A stretch of 64,000 nt of DNA from Sesamum alatum (GCA_034509735.1 JACGWO010000010.1:7515193-7579192); one strand, 5' to 3'. Shown: positions 31,900 through 44,536, counted from the stretch's first letter. Made by a program: numbers and translations. The notes: a model not told the origin generated them from the letters alone.

Positions 31900-34270
31900 G
31901 ACCTAGGGGACATCTAATGGATGAGTTCATGCTAGGAATCTCATCTAAAAGAGCTGCAAAGTCATCATCTTCTACTTGGACATTCTCCTCATTAGGAAAT
32001 TCCTCCAAATTCTCATCTTTAGCTGGATCAAGTTGCTCCACATCAAAACCCGTTGCAAACCCATGTATTTTAGTGACTGGGCTTGATATTTCTTGAACAC
32101 AGTGGTGTTGAACTTGACAGCTTTGGTCTCAACAGCTTCTTGAAGGCAGGGGACTTCATGAAATAGTGGGCTCCTAGAACTGAGCCTGTAGGATTTGCTA
32201 TTGAAAATCTCATTGAATATGTGCATCCCTAGCCTCGATGCAACCTTTAGCTTGCCCTTCAAATTTACCTATTTCTAATGCGTCATCACGAGCTAAGTTC
32301 ACCTCTTCACGTGGCTTTTAGTTGATCCTCCAGGTTCTGGATTTTCTTTTCTACAGCTAACTAGTTCGCTTTTAATGTGGCAATCTCTTTGTCGAGGTCA
32401 CCACAGATGTTTACCTTTTGGATTTTAGCTCGAACCTTTTTCTTCTTTAGTTTGGAGATCAGCTCATCCCCCTTGCCTCTAGTAAATGCGTGCCAAAGAG
32501 AGGTTATGGTTAAAGGCTATTGTCTACACAAGTGGATGGGAATAAATGAGAATAAGATCATAAAAAAAGAGAAGATAAAATGGATCAAAATCTTGATCGC
32601 ATGTTACATGTATGGTAGCATGACACCTGTGTTCCTCGACCCTAGTATATCACATGGACACCAGGATTGGGCCCTCGGGAGGATACAAGCCTTGTATAGC
32701 CCCACGTTGATCTTGTTATTTTTCCCTCCAATTTCCCCGGGGGGGGAGGGGGGCTGGCTTAGAAGAAAATGAAGCCAGACTTTCGCAAGCTTCTGGTGAG
32801 TTCACAGATGAGGGTCAATTGCTCAACTTTAGCAATCGTCGTAGCCTCATCTTTGGCTTTATGTCTCTCTGTTGACTTGAACTTGCTCCTCTTGCTCAAC
32901 CTGGATTTGGAATTTTTGGTCTTGATTTGTTTGTGCTTCTTCTTCCTCTTCCTCTTCCTCTTCTTGCGATATTTCAACCCCTCGGTAGCAGGAACTTCTG
33001 AGACCTAAGCAACAATTAAATTTGAGGACGTATCTCCACTATCGACCTCAATCAGACTTGGGGCAGAAAGTGGTTGGAAGTAGAAGGTTGAGCAACCTGT
33101 TGATAAGGCTCTTCACTTTGATTGTCGTTGGAAGGATGCCCAATAATAGAGGGTTGTTCGAGGGCTAACAGCTTACTAGATGATGGAGCTGGTGTAATCC
33201 TAGGGGGCAAACGACCTCGTTTGGGTCAATTTTGCTAGCAATGCGTGCTTTCAGCCAAGCGATTTGAAAAAATATATTGGAACTCAATGTGAGGTAAAAA
33301 AAATATGAGGAAGAAAATAGCACAAAAGCACGAGGAGAATGAAATGGTGATCACGAAGTCACCTAGTGAACTCTTAACTCGAAGGGGTACATGAGTGAGG
33401 TCTGCTAGCTTCAAACACTTCTTTTGTCAAAAGCTGACTAGCCTTATACCAGTAGACAGTGAGGCTACTTATAAGATCCTCCTCGAGCCCCATTCATATG
33501 ATACAGGTTTGTGTTTGGATGTTCGCTAAGAACACGAAAAGGGAACTATTCACTTGGGGGAGGTCCAAGGTAAAAATAAAATAAAAATAATCCCCCATTT
33601 CCAATAATTAGAAGGGAGATTGGTAACAAACTACACCTAGGTGGGGCAATCAGATAAAAAAAAAAAACCCCGTTCACTGGACCTTTTGAAGTCCCTAGAG
33701 AATACAAGACCCAAAAGTTATCAAAAATTGATTCGAGGTCGAGATACCTCATAATTATAAGAAAAACTAAGATATGATGAATGAAATTGGGAGAAAACTG
33801 CATTGGCAGAGATCAAGTCCATTCAAAATGAGACATACCGGTTCGGGTAGAGGAAAACGAAGGCCTACTTCGAGCGAGGCATAAGAAATAGAACAAAAAT
33901 TCTCTAGAGAGAGGCGCATCCAATCATAATGTGTAGGAAGGATTATTTTGTAGCTTTTAGGGATAAAGAATTGCGATCTAACTTAGTCTGCAGGTACTTT
34001 AAATGTACAAGAAGTAACTACCTAAGAGCTTATCATCATCAAGTTTTAACGCTTCTTCCTGGCAACTAAACTTTAGTTATCAATCTTGGTGCTACGCTTT
34101 CTACCACTACTAGTTTGGGGTCTATTTCAATGGGTTCAGAGTGAGGGAAGGTCACAGACGACCGCAAAGAGTTGATAGAAGAAGCCGTGCTAGAACTTTC
34201 AGAACTAGAACTTATCCTAAAAGAATTAAGCAGAAGGTCGGGATTTGGGAGAGTACCTTGGTGAAAATCG
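31900..34270 (-). pseudogene. Antisense additional ORF (aORF) of the Tat-like element, putative gypsy-type domain
   Basis: On the minus strand, downstream of pol, broken frames form one coding region. From 33803 leftward: MQFSPNFIHHILVFLIIMRY, a FWVLYSLGTSKGPVNGVFFF block and PISLLIIGNGGLFLFYFYLG, resembling the domain annotated as putative gypsy-type transposon (PF04195). Then a Lys/Arg-rich region at 32759-32977, a likely coiled coil, and at 31972-32262 RLGMHIFNEIFNSKSYRL with an SLKYMGLQRVL segment. Tat-lineage elements are known to carry such antisense extra ORFs. The domain match was made by eye. Confidence 0.5.
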
Positions 34271-34541
34271 GATAGATGGATGTAACGTCCATTGAAATTT
34301 TATACATAATTATTTTTATTAGCGTAAGAATATTGGATATATGGTGTGATCATGTATATAATAGTTGTGTTTAATTAGAGATTTAATAGACAAGAAAAAA
34401 TCGTTGGAAGTACTTGGATATTAAAAATGATAGAACTTGTGAGGTTAAAACTAAAAATTTGTAAAGATGGGGGGAGGGGAGGAAATAAAATATCTTTTCT
34501 AAATATATCCACTATATATACACACACACCTACATCAACTT

Positions 34542-34543
<2 letters not shown>

Positions 34544-34581
<38 letters not shown>
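34544..34581 (+). repeat. (AG)n microsatellite
   Basis: About 19 AG units, adjacent to a short (TA)/(CA) tract, inside the chromovirus LTR. Confidence 0.95.
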
Positions 34582-34583
<2 letters not shown>

Positions 34584-35314
34584 GGTAATCTGAAGATGCA
34601 ACTGATTTTAAAGAGAAGACTGGATTAAGTTACATAAAATGGTAACAGGATAGGCTCTGATTGATCAGTCCTGTATGTCTAAATTATATTGAGTTATATA
34701 GGTCCAAATCTAGTGATTCTTGCATACATAAAACCTTAGGATGTCCACTAAAAACTTTGTAGTTTGAGCAGAAGCTAAATTCTTCTTTTAAATCGGTAAA
34801 TATGATGCTTGTTTGAAATAAAACTAGAGACATATGGGAGTATTTGGAGTAAGAACGGTACCTATATTAGTTGTATTTTGGTCTAGGGAGAATTTCTAAG
34901 TAGGTGCAGATACGCTAAAAGCATATAAAGGAGTATAAAGGAGTTTTTAATATAATTAATTTCTATAATTTAATAGACAAAGTATACATCATTGAAAAAT
35001 CTAAATGTCTAGTTTATTATACTTAAAAACAATTTTTAAATTGAACAATTATAGTAAAAGTTATTATATAATTGGTCCGCGGTGCTCATGCTGGCAAGAT
35101 TAACAAGTTCAAGGCGATAAGGAAACTTTTTTAAAAAAATATAAAGAGAATTTTTTATAGCAAGATATATGTTGATGAAAGGTAACTGAGTTATAACTTA
35201 TGTATAAGAAATCGGAATGAAGATCTGAATTTTGTAGAATGAGATATTAAAAGACTAGTAAGAAGTGCACGAATATTGTTTAAGATTTTATTAAGAATTT
35301 CGACATTCTCGATT

Positions 35315-36231
35315 GAGTAAAATTTATTTTGGTACCTAAGTTTTGCATTAATGTTAATTTAGTTCATGAGTAATTACAAATGACTCAAATTTAGTACTCG
35401 AGTTTCCCCATTATTGTCACTTTGGTACACGAGTAATTACAATGACATAATTAGTAGCCGAGTTTCACCATTTATACCACTTTGGTACCCAATTCATATT
35501 TTTTATTTATTTTTCTATTTTTTCTTATATTATGCCCATTTGACTCTTAGATATTAAAATGTAAAATAATAAAATAACAAAGAAAATTTTGCATAAATTT
35601 CTATTGATTTATTTTGTTTTTACTATCCATATTTGGTTATCAAAATTAATATATTTTAATTTTAATTAATACTTTCTACTATCATTATCTCTCAATATAT
35701 ATATATATATATAAACTCATTATCAAATAACTTATGTTAATAGTCAAGTCTTGAGTAATCAAAATTTTCATCACCAAAGCTATTTTTTTTATTTAATCGA
35801 GATATTAAAATTTAATTTGTAAAACTTAGATATAAATTCAAAAGTTTCATTTTTAAATTATAAAATTTCAAATTTTAGAATGCAAATTCAATTTCTCTGG
35901 TTGCAATGCATTTTGACTTATTTTATAAATATTGATAAGTAAAGAGAGTAGAAAAATTAATAAAATATTATTATCAACTATAATACTCAAATGTAAAAAA
36001 TAAAAGTAAGAAAATATATTGATTGAAATTTCTTCAATTATTTAATATATTTATTACCTACGGGTAATATGGTTAGTATATAAAAAAGATAACAGACAAA
36101 ATAAGTAAAAAATATTGGTATCAAAGTGATATTAATGGTGAAACTTGAGTACTAATTGAGTCATTTATAATTACTCAGGTACCAAAATAATATTAATGAC
36201 AAAACTCGTGCATCAATATGAATTTTATTCT
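35315..36231. mobile_element. Long-inverted-repeat MITE in the LTR, exact 9-bp TSD
   Basis: This 917-bp element has inverted arms (GAGTAAAATTTATTTTGGTA on the left; AGAATAAAATTCATATTGAT on the right strand-swapped). The arms carry repeated ACCAAAGTG, TACTCGAG and GAGTAATTACAAATGACTCA wording. Identical TTCTCGATT flanks it at 35306-35314 and 36232-36240. The centre is AT-rich and non-coding. TSD length and long TIRs suggest a Mutator-type non-autonomous element. Confidence 0.92.
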
Positions 36232-37414
36232 TTCTCGATTTGTTGATTATACATATTACAATTGATTATAGAACACGAGGATAAATGATAGGACTAAACA
36301 CCTCATTCTACTCACTAAAACCGTTGTGAGATTGAGATAAAGTGTAGTTAATTGAATTTGTATATACCAGTATACGTGTTGTTTGTAAACTTGATTGATA
36401 ATTATTGAATGCTTAACTGGATTACATTGTTGTCTTGTAAAATTGTCTTGATGTGTTCTTTCTGTGGTTATGCGTGAAACGATTATGGTAAATAATTGTG
36501 ATACACTTTTATTTGATGGTTGATTGAAGCTAAATGATGAAGTTGTTGTGAATGATGGTGATACACTTCTATTTGATGGATGATTGGAGTTGCAGGATGA
36601 AGTTATCGATGTGTTGACGATTAATTAAGAAAAAGAGATGGCTTACTGAACGGAGGCATATTGCAATAGTTTATAATGATGTGACTGATGACGAGCTATG
36701 TATTGTCATACATCAACGGAGATGACATGATATCCTACGAGTTGTATGATATGATTGATGATGTGATATCATATTGACTGTATGTTGTGTGATATTTGAA
36801 AAAGAAAAAAAAAGAAAGATATTGCGATGGAGATGACAAAATCATTAAATGATGCACTCCAACTTGGGTAAGCAAGGGCCTAAGAAAATAAACAATAAAT
36901 TTGGAGTGTATTATACTATGTTGATGTATAATTTTTGGTATTGGTTGCTTCATGAATTTGTGGTGATTGCCTAACTAATAATTGTCTTTGTGTGTATGTA
37001 TAAATAAATAAGCTAATTAAACTATGCTTACTAAGCAGACAACTCATTTTGTGCCACGTATTTTTTTTAGGAGATAGATGGCTCATCTATAGATCATAAG
37101 CCTAGTTGTCGGTCTTATTAGGTGGGTCAACAGTATCATCTTAAGCCAGGAGCTCTAGCTATATATTTACAAAGACATTAGACCTTGACTGAATTTGCCT
37201 TAAATTTTATAATAACTGGAACTACATTTTTCTTCTTTTCATATGGTCTGAAATGCTATAGTAGAGTATTAAATACTAAAAATTTGACGAAGTACACAAT
37301 TGCCGTACATGTGTCTAATATAGATTGGCAAAAATATGAGTTGTCTTCTCGAATTAAATGTGAATTTTTTTTATGAGATTAAATATTATTGGGGAGGAGG
37401 GATGCTACATTGAG

Positions 37415-37426
37415 TGGTATCAGAGC
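37415..37426 (+). promoter_or_regulatory. Primer-binding site of the plus-strand chromovirus
   Basis: TGGTATCAGAGC, an exact match to the initiator-Met tRNA primer site, begins 6 bp after the LTR end. A degenerate copy of the junction (GGTGCTACATTGGGTGGTAC) follows at about 37442. Confidence 0.92.
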
Positions 37427-37899
37427 GTAGTATAGTTAGAGGGTGCTACATTGGGTGGTACCATAGCAGGTCTATGTTTCTAGGTTGACCATGATATGTG
37501 CTTAATGATTGAACTTTTGAATGTAGGATGGTTTATTATCATGCATATGCTGACCCGGTAGATATTAGGAGTTGATAGAATCAATAAAGGGCTCGATTGC
37601 ACCTATAAATGTCGGTGGAGTAGAAATTGTGTTAGATGAGTTGTGTGTAAATACTATAGTGATGGACTTGATAGAGTTTGATGTAAAACGTTGGATATAT
37701 CTATTGATGCAGAATATAGTTGTTATTGATTGTTGTATATAGGAAGTGGTGATGGAATCCTTGGGTAAACCAAAGTAGTAATTATGGGAGATCGATAAAT
37801 GATGACAGTTTATGTAATATCAAGCATAGAGCTAAAATGATCGATGATAAAAGGATGTGCATATTTGGTAGTGTAAACAGATTCCCAAAAGGGCTAGTC

Positions 37900-39265
37900 T
37901 CAGAAGGAAGAAATTCCTTAGCAAGAGACTTCTTGAAGTGTTTCCTGATGACTTAGTAGGTTTGCCACCACAGAGGAAAAATGGGGTTTAATATAGAAAC
38001 TTTGTCAAGATAGAATATAAAAAATTAAATAGAAGAATTATTGGAGAAATGATTGATTAGACCTATTACTTCACCTTGTGGAGTATTGTGTTGTTCGTGA
38101 AAAAAAACAATTGCATGAGGTTGTGTATTTATTATCCCTAGTTGAATAGAGTGACGGCGCAAAATAAATATCCATTACCAAGAATTGCTCATTCGCTAGA
38201 CCAGTTGAAGGGAGCTACAAAGATTGATATGACGTTTGGTTATTGACAATTTTGAATAGCAAAATGTACCTAAAATAGCTTGTCACACTCATTATGGTCA
38301 TTGTGAGTATTTGGCAATACCATTTGGACTAACAAATGCACCAGATATGCCCATGGCATTGATGAATTGAATATTAACTTCAAGAGTAATTGGATCAATT
38401 TTTGATAGTTTTTATTGATGGCGTCTTGGTGTATTCGAATTGTGAGTTTTGGGTGATCATGTAGTTTTTAGGACATGTGATATTTGAGATGGGGTTATTC
38501 TAGACCCTGAAAAGGTGAAAACTATTATAGAATGGAGAATACCAAAGAATGCCACTAAAGTTCCAAGTTTCTTAGGTTTTAGATGGATATTATAGGATAA
38601 TTTTTGAGAATTTATCCATAATTGTCGATCATTTGACAAAGTTATTAATGAAATGGGCAGTTTTTCACTGGATTGAGTCGTGTCAACAAAGCTGATGAGT
38701 TAAAGAAAATATTATCATCAACTCCGACTTTAGTTTTACCATCTGATAATGGTGGACTGTGGTGTATACAGATGCTACGAAACCAAGGTTTAGGGTGTAT
38801 ATTAATGCAAAACGAAAAGGTAATAGCATATGCATCTCACCAGTTAAGGACCCAAGAGTTAAAATTATACCACGAATGATTTGGAGTTAGCAACAATGAT
38901 ACATGTATTGGAGATTTGGAGGCACTATTTGTATGGGGGGAAATCTAATTTTCACTGATCATAAGAGTTTGAGTTATGTTTTGATACAAAAAGAGTTGAA
39001 CTTGAGAGAAAGGAGGTGGATAGAAATGTTATATGATTGTAATGTTAACTATCTTTCTGGAAGGTGAATGTAACAGGGGATGTCTTGAGTAGGAAGAGTT
39101 CAATCACCTTAGTTAAATTGGGAATTCATAATTTGACATTGCTATTAAAACAAGACCAATGAATGTGAAGTTAGAGGTTGATCTTGTAGTTGGTTTGTTA
39201 GCAACTTTGCAATTTAAGCTAGCTACTGTCTTGGCTATACTGGGATAAGATCTTCGTGAAGGAAT
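37900..39265 (+). pseudogene. pol remnant (RT and RNase H) of the plus-strand chromovirus
   Basis: Heavily decayed. Near 37935 the translation gives LLEVFPDDLVGLPPQRK, the RT lead-in. Near 38060 it gives PITSPCGV, then [20 protein letters not shown] near 38170. RNase H is clearer at 38673-38879: SSTPTLVLPSDNGGLW, LRNQGLGCILMQNEKVIAYA and SHQLRTQELKLYHE. It continues with [20 protein letters not shown] near 38955. The wording fits a Tekay-type chromovirus. gag and protease are absent, implying an internal deletion, and pol ends abruptly near 39265. Confidence 0.83.
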
Positions 39266-40528
39266 CGGTACAAGCCTGGGCGTCAAATGAGCAATGAAAG
39301 CGATGAGTAAAACATCAAATGGTATTTGTGCACATAGTAAAACATCAAATGGTATCCCACGTCAATCAGGCTATTTGCGCACTTCCACACCAACTAGTTG
39401 ATGTAAGTCATAGAGTAAATACCTCTTTGAGAGTAGTGGAGTCTCTTAGCTTCAAAAGCTCTCCTCCAATAATAATTTCTTGCTTTGTCCATACAAGCGC
39501 AAGACAATGCTCTCTCTCGCAGTCCATATAAAAGACCAACTTGTGTCTCATTGAGCCTTGCTATAAACTCAAGAGAGTGGGACTAGAACAATACTTTTAT
39601 GAAGTAAAAAGTGTTCTATGTTTTTTAAGGAAGCTTTGAATGAATTTCAAGCTCTTGTGAAGAATGAATAAGAGAGAGAACTCTTTGAAAGTGGAGAGAT
39701 AAAAGAGAGAAATGAAGAGAGCAAAATGTGTAATGCACCCAGGCTCCAATACCATCTATATATAGAGGGAATGGTTGCTTCAAGTTAATGGTAGGTAAGC
39801 TCTTATTCATGGGATGAAAACCCTAATCATTGTGGTCTCTTGAGGGTCCTTAAGGCTTAAGCACCAGTCGAATTAAATACCCTTTTGACTACGGATTAAT
39901 AATTAATTGATTTAATCAATTAATTTCAAATCCACATCAAATTCTTATTTAATTTTTGGACCTAAGATTAGTTAATCTAATTAATTAATCTCGACACAAA
40001 ATATTTGATTAATCCAATTAATTAATATTTTGGGTTTCTTATCACATAGGACCTCAATTGAACAACCCAAGTTTTCAAATGATTAATTTAAACTCCTTTA
40101 AATTAATCCCCTCTATCTTCCAGAAGAAATACAATTAATTTTCATCCAAAACTAATTCTCTAATTAATTTTCTAATACCACTTGTGTTTTGTGTGTGACC
40201 TTTATAGGTCCAGCTTCAGCTAGACTTAGGCTTGTATCTAATATATATAATTTAATCTGACTACTGACTTGCATTATATTCAATTAATCACTCTTGATTA
40301 ACTCATAATCCACGAGTACCTATTACCATGGGTGGTTGTCTAGCAACTATCCATGACACTAGAGAATAGGTGAAATTGGTGTGAACCTTCAACTAGGTGT
40401 ACCATACAAATATGGTCCTTCCATCAAGTTATCTCCCTATCAAAGTCTAAGTAACAAAATTCTTAATCAAAGTTCTTTCTCAAAACCCCCTTGTCAAAAA
40501 TTTACAAAATAATGTTCGCACGGATTCT
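39266..40528. other. Non-coding region, possible LTR remains
   Basis: No gene seen. AGTAAAACATCAAATGGTAT occurs twice (39307 and 39340). A plus-strand TATATATAGAG box lies near 39757, and the AT-rich tail holds repeated TTAATTAAT tracts. The position just downstream of a minus-strand integrase (40529) suggests the 3' region or LTR of that element. Ends could not be set. Confidence 0.4.
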
Positions 40529-40980
40529 TCATGCATAAAATTTCTTCATGTTATGAATGTTCCACGGTCTTGGCAAGTCTTTTCCATTCATATCTTGCAA
40601 CCTGTAAGCTTTTTTTCTTGACCTTGACCACCTTGTAGGGTCCTTCCCAACTGGGGTCTAACTTCCTCACATGCTTAGATACTTTGACCTTATTTAAGAT
40701 AAGGTTGTCGACTTGGAAGTGCCTTGGTTTTACCCTGTGGTTGTAACTTCTCATTATCATATTCTTGTAGTGTTCCCATACTTGACTTTGATAACTTTGA
40801 CCAACAGTTGTGGCCACAGGCTTATAGATATTAACTTAGCCCAGAGGACACAGGAGATCCCCATCATCTTATGACCAATAATGGATTCCTTCTTGGAAAG
40901 CATCAACCTCCATGTATGTTTTGACTTCACTAGTTTAGGGTTTGGCAAGTGGCAACCATGCAATGTGACAGTCACATAAG
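40529..40980 (-). pseudogene. C-terminal end of a gypsy integrase
   Basis: The frame 40551-40817 has SYNHRVKPRHFQVDNLILNK, VSKHVRKLDPSWEGPYKVVK and VARYEW. In a shifted frame it ends LPRPWNIHNMKKFYA with a stop at 40529. This is the SH3-like tail of a Tat-type integrase on the minus strand. The rest of the element is not visible to the right, where a copia element follows. It is therefore a separate small relic. Confidence 0.85.
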
Positions 40981-41500
40981 CTAGGACCCATACACAAGGC
41001 TACTGTGACCCCTCAGGTTGGAGGACTAATTTCTGCACTATGACAACTAAGGAGTTCTAGTCATACCGAGCATGCCATAAGGGCTTCCATATGGCAACTC
41101 CCGCGAGTGAATTTGAACTTGACAACCCAATTGTCAAGCACCCACTAAAGTGCATAGACGTCAAACATCTGTCGTTGATGAAACGCGACACTCATCACAT
41201 GAATGCATCACTTAGTGCAAATCTCTGTAGAACTCCTCAATGTCAATTCTTGAGGGTTATCGAGATGGAATGTTTCATACCAACCTTCAAAAGTTGGTTT
41301 CACAGTCATCATCAAATGCGCGACCCAACTTCATTGGTTTAACTGGTCTGTGGGTTTTGTTCGTGAAATGCAATAGTACACAATAACGATGGACAAAATA
41401 ATAAGTTCTATCCATGATATTTAACATTACATTAAATAAGATTGTTACCAGTTGATTACAAAACAACAACTAATTGGTTTTTTGGTCACCTAAACCAAAA
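40981..41500 (-). other. Putative 3' LTR portion of the Ty1/copia element
   Basis: This lies directly beyond the copia PPT and should hold its 3' LTR on the minus strand. A second LTR copy could not be matched by eye, so boundaries are undefined. No gene seen. Confidence 0.4.
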
Positions 41501-41510
41501 ATCTCCCACC
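41501..41510 (-). promoter_or_regulatory. Polypurine tract of the Ty1/copia element
   Basis: On the minus strand GGTGGGAGAT, the typical PPT wording of plant copia elements, lies downstream of RNase H. Confidence 0.7.
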
Positions 41511-41785
41511 TGACCTTATAGCCAATCATCCATACTCTTCACACCCATGTTCTCAAGAGGTTCAATATGGTTGATCTGTCAAACAGGCTTGTTAAATGGG
41601 TCTGCCTTATTTTCCCTAATCCAACACAAACCGTCCGCATATCGCCTCTTCTTACCATCGCTCAGATCAAATGGTAGCCTCTAAGGATGTGTTTGGCTTT
41701 GTGATGGGATCTTGGTTCGTTTTGTTTGCGCAATCACCTATTATTATCACAGTACACGACGATGGGCTCAGTAAATCTAGGTATC

Positions 41786-42900
41786 TCACCCAACTCCTTG
41801 GATATAGAATTTCAGCCAAACTGCCCCGTTAGCAGCTTTTGAAGTTGCTACGTATTCAGCCTCAGTGGTGGAGTCAGCTTTTGTGTCTTGCTTGGAAATC
41901 TTCCAAGAAACTATTCCTCTATTGAGCTTGAATACATAATCGGACTGAGATTTAGCATCATCTACATCAGACTGGAAGCTGGCATCACTATACCCTTCCA
42001 GTACCAATTTTCCATTATCATACACCAAAACAAATATTTAGTTCTTCTAAAGTACTTAAGGATAGTCTTGACAATAATCCAATGCTAATCACCAGCACAT
42101 GCCTGATAACGGCATATGACACTCAAAGCATGTGCTACATCAAGGCTCGTACACTGGACAACATACTATATGCTGCAACAGAAGAGGCATAGGAAATGTG
42201 ACATTGTCTTGATCTCCTCATCAGTCTTAGGAGACTGGTTATTGGAGAGCTTCACTTCATGACTCATGGGAATGAAATCTCGTTTCGAACTCCATCGTGA
42301 ACCTTTTCAAGAATTTGTCGATATACGAGGATAGGGTCAATCTCAACATCCTCTTAGATCTATCTTTATAGATCTTGATGACCAAGAATATGATGCCTCA
42401 CTCATATCATTCATAGAGAACTAGGTAGATAATATTTTAGTGTTCCATACCATCTTCACGTCATTCCCAATGAGTAACATGTTGTCAACGTAACGTATTA
42501 AAAAACAAAATTGCGGTCCCACTAATCCTTTTATACACACATATGGATCATACTTGTTGTTGATGAAATTATAACTCTTTATGACCTCATCAGAACGTAT
42601 GGTCAAACCTTGGGACGCCTGTTTGAGTCCATAGATAGACCTGTGGAGTTTGCAAACCTTTTGCTCATTCCCTTTTGATATAAAATCTTCTGGTTGATCC
42701 ATATAAATCTCTTCCTCAACAACCCCGTTGAGGAACGCATTGCCATATTTCATAGTCATAATACACTGTTTTGACAAACAAGATCCTAATGGATTTCGCC
42801 ATGGCTATTGGCGAATAGGTTTCTTCAAAATCCACTCCGAGCCTTTGAGTATAACCCTTCGCCACTAATCGTGCCTTGAAGGTCGTTACCTCCCCATCCG
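41786..42900 (-). pseudogene. Reverse transcriptase and RNase H of the copia element
   Basis: The frame 42421-42777 reads YGNAFLNGVVEEEIYMDQPE, KVCKLHRSIYGLKQASQGL and CFLIRYVDNMLLIGNDV. The last is the copia active site with YVDN in place of YVDD, a lost catalytic Asp. RNase H at 41786-42028 has LVLEGYSDASFQSDVDDAKS, GIVSWKISKQDTKADSTTEA and EYVATSKAANGAVWLK. Sequence between them (42030-42420) is decayed palm and connection. Confidence 0.92.
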
Positions 42901-44006
42901 TCCCAAGTTTCCTTTTGCAGACTCATTTGTACCCGATGAGCCTAACACTGTTAGGTGGATCTACCAAGGTCCATACTTTTTTGGAATACACTGAGTTCAT
43001 TTTCGATCTCATGACCTCAAGCCATTTTTCTGAATCAATGTCGGTCATCGCTTCTCTAAACGTCCTTATATCATTATCCAACTGACCAATCAATCATAGC
43101 ATACCGTATCTTTTAGGCGGAAGAGATACTCTAGATGACCTTTGGAGGGTTTGTGTGTCGTTAGTAGAACCCTCAGGGGTTGACGATGAGGTCACTTCTG
43201 TTTGAGGGGTTACTTCGCTGGACTTTTCAAACAACAAGTCTTCATGTTGAGTATCCGATGAAAGATCTTTTTCAGGAACACTACATCTCTCGAAACGAAC
43301 ATCTTTTGTTCCAAGGGATCATAAAAGAAGTATTTTGCAGTTTCCTTCGGATACCTAATAAACCTGCATAAGCTAGATCTTGAATCCAACTTATCTCCCC
43401 TCTAGTCTCTTAACGTGTGCGGGGCTTCCGCATGCGCTAAGGTGTTTATAGGAATGAGGCTTGTCATGCCATATCTCATATGAGATTTTGGGTCACAGTC
43501 TTAGACAGTGCTACGTTTAATTACTCGGCAGCCATCTCAAGTGCGTAGCACCAGAAAGACAAAAGTACTTTGATAAAAACTCATTGTGGACCTAATCATG
43601 TCCAACAAGGTTCTATTCCTCATTTTAGAAATGCCATTAAGTTGTGGCGTTCGAGAAGGAGTCCACTAAGAGAGAAGCCCATTTAAGTAACCAAAGAACT
43701 TGCCACTCAAGTACTCACACCCTCAATCGGATCGAAGGACTTTGCTTTTGCTACAAGTTTGATCTCTACTTAAAGTCTCAACTCCTTGAACTTTTCAAAG
43801 GCTTCAGATGTACTTCATTAAGTAAACATAATCATGTCGTGAATAATCATCGGTAAAGGTTATAAAGTAGTTGAACCCTCATCTGGCCTAAGTCGTGGCC
43901 CATAGACATCTATGTAAATCAAATCCAACAAATCCTTGGCAAGACTACTTTATCGTCATTTTCCCTTGCAGACAGGATTCACAAGTCGAAAGGCAGTCTA
44001 AATCCT
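42901..44006 (-). pseudogene. Integrase of the copia element, heavily decayed
   Basis: Shifted minus-strand frames near 43600-43900 show copia integrase wording: IHIDVYGPRLRP near 43890, an AFEKFKELRL-like stretch near 43790 and LNVALSKT near 43510. Stops occur every few dozen codons. It is placed by order between the pre-integrase region and RT. Confidence 0.65.
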
Positions 44007-44480
44007 CTATTTCTCATACACCACCAACTTCTTGATCCTATCTGAGGATATAACAGTTAGTTTAGCATGCCAAGTCTGTGCATGTACATGGTTGTCTAAT
44101 TTCCTTTTGTGAACACTCATAACCGTATTATGGTGTAGAATAACATATAAGGCATTATATAATATTTTGAACATAAATAAAAAACCATTCTTCACAGAAA
44201 AACAATTTTCAGTAATAGAAAATTTGTAGCCCTCCTCATCAAGTATGGGGACCGATACAATGTTTCTGATCATGCTAGGTATAAAATAACAATTGTTCAA
44301 TACTATCCTTACACTAGGGCTAACAACTAAATGAACTTCTCCCATAGCTTCACTTGCAACTTGTTTGTCGTATCCTAGCTGGAGGATCATTCCTCTCATT
44401 TAGTCTTTTGCTTCTTGTCATCACCTGCAAATCATTGTAAATGTTAGCTCCATAACCAATATCCCATACCCAAGAAGCAG
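44007..44480 (-). pseudogene. Protease/gag-pre-integrase region of the copia element
   Basis: The frame 44007-44399 (130 residues) reads LVVSPSVRIVLNNCYFIPSM, IRNIVSVPILDEEGYKFSI and later a WHAKLTVISSDRIKKLV block. These are the downstream part of the copia protease and the gag_pre-integrs domain before the integrase zinc finger, whose WHxRLGH motif is degraded to WHAKLTV. Upstream to about 44480 the protease active site should lie (GAxxH), but only fragments are seen. Confidence 0.87.
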
Positions 44481-44536
44481 CATTAGTTACCATGTTAAAT
44501 TCAGCAACAAAAATACCTTGGACACAACCAAGGTAT

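Larger units (their letters stand above)
18421..34280 (+). mobile_element. Tat-like Ty3/gypsy retrotransposon on the plus strand, interrupted at two or more places
   Basis: The order on the plus strand is LTR-like promoter region (up to about 19995), GGCGCC-type PBS (19998-20015), gag (20058-20840 and 25735-26600), protease (about 26620-26900), RT (27180-28120), RNase H (28300-28830) and integrase (28990-29705, resuming 30975-31050). A minisatellite (31310-31760) and an antisense extra ORF (31900-34270) follow. The left LTR boundary is uncertain and the 3' LTR is not seen; the element is cut at 34281 by another LTR. All frames are broken. Confidence 0.8.
34281..37409 (+). repeat. 5' LTR of a plus-strand chromovirus, interrupted by a MITE
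   Basis: Starts TGTAACGTCC and ends GGATGCTACA, followed at once by a Met-tRNA PBS (37415-37426). It is 3129 bp long. Removing the nested MITE and one TSD (926 bp) leaves about 2.2 kb, close to the 2126-bp solo LTR at 60993-63118. The two share start wording (AAATTTTTATACATAATTAT-like), an internal ACACGRGGATAAA segment and the GCTACA end. It interrupts the antisense ORF of the Tat-like element. Confidence 0.87.
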
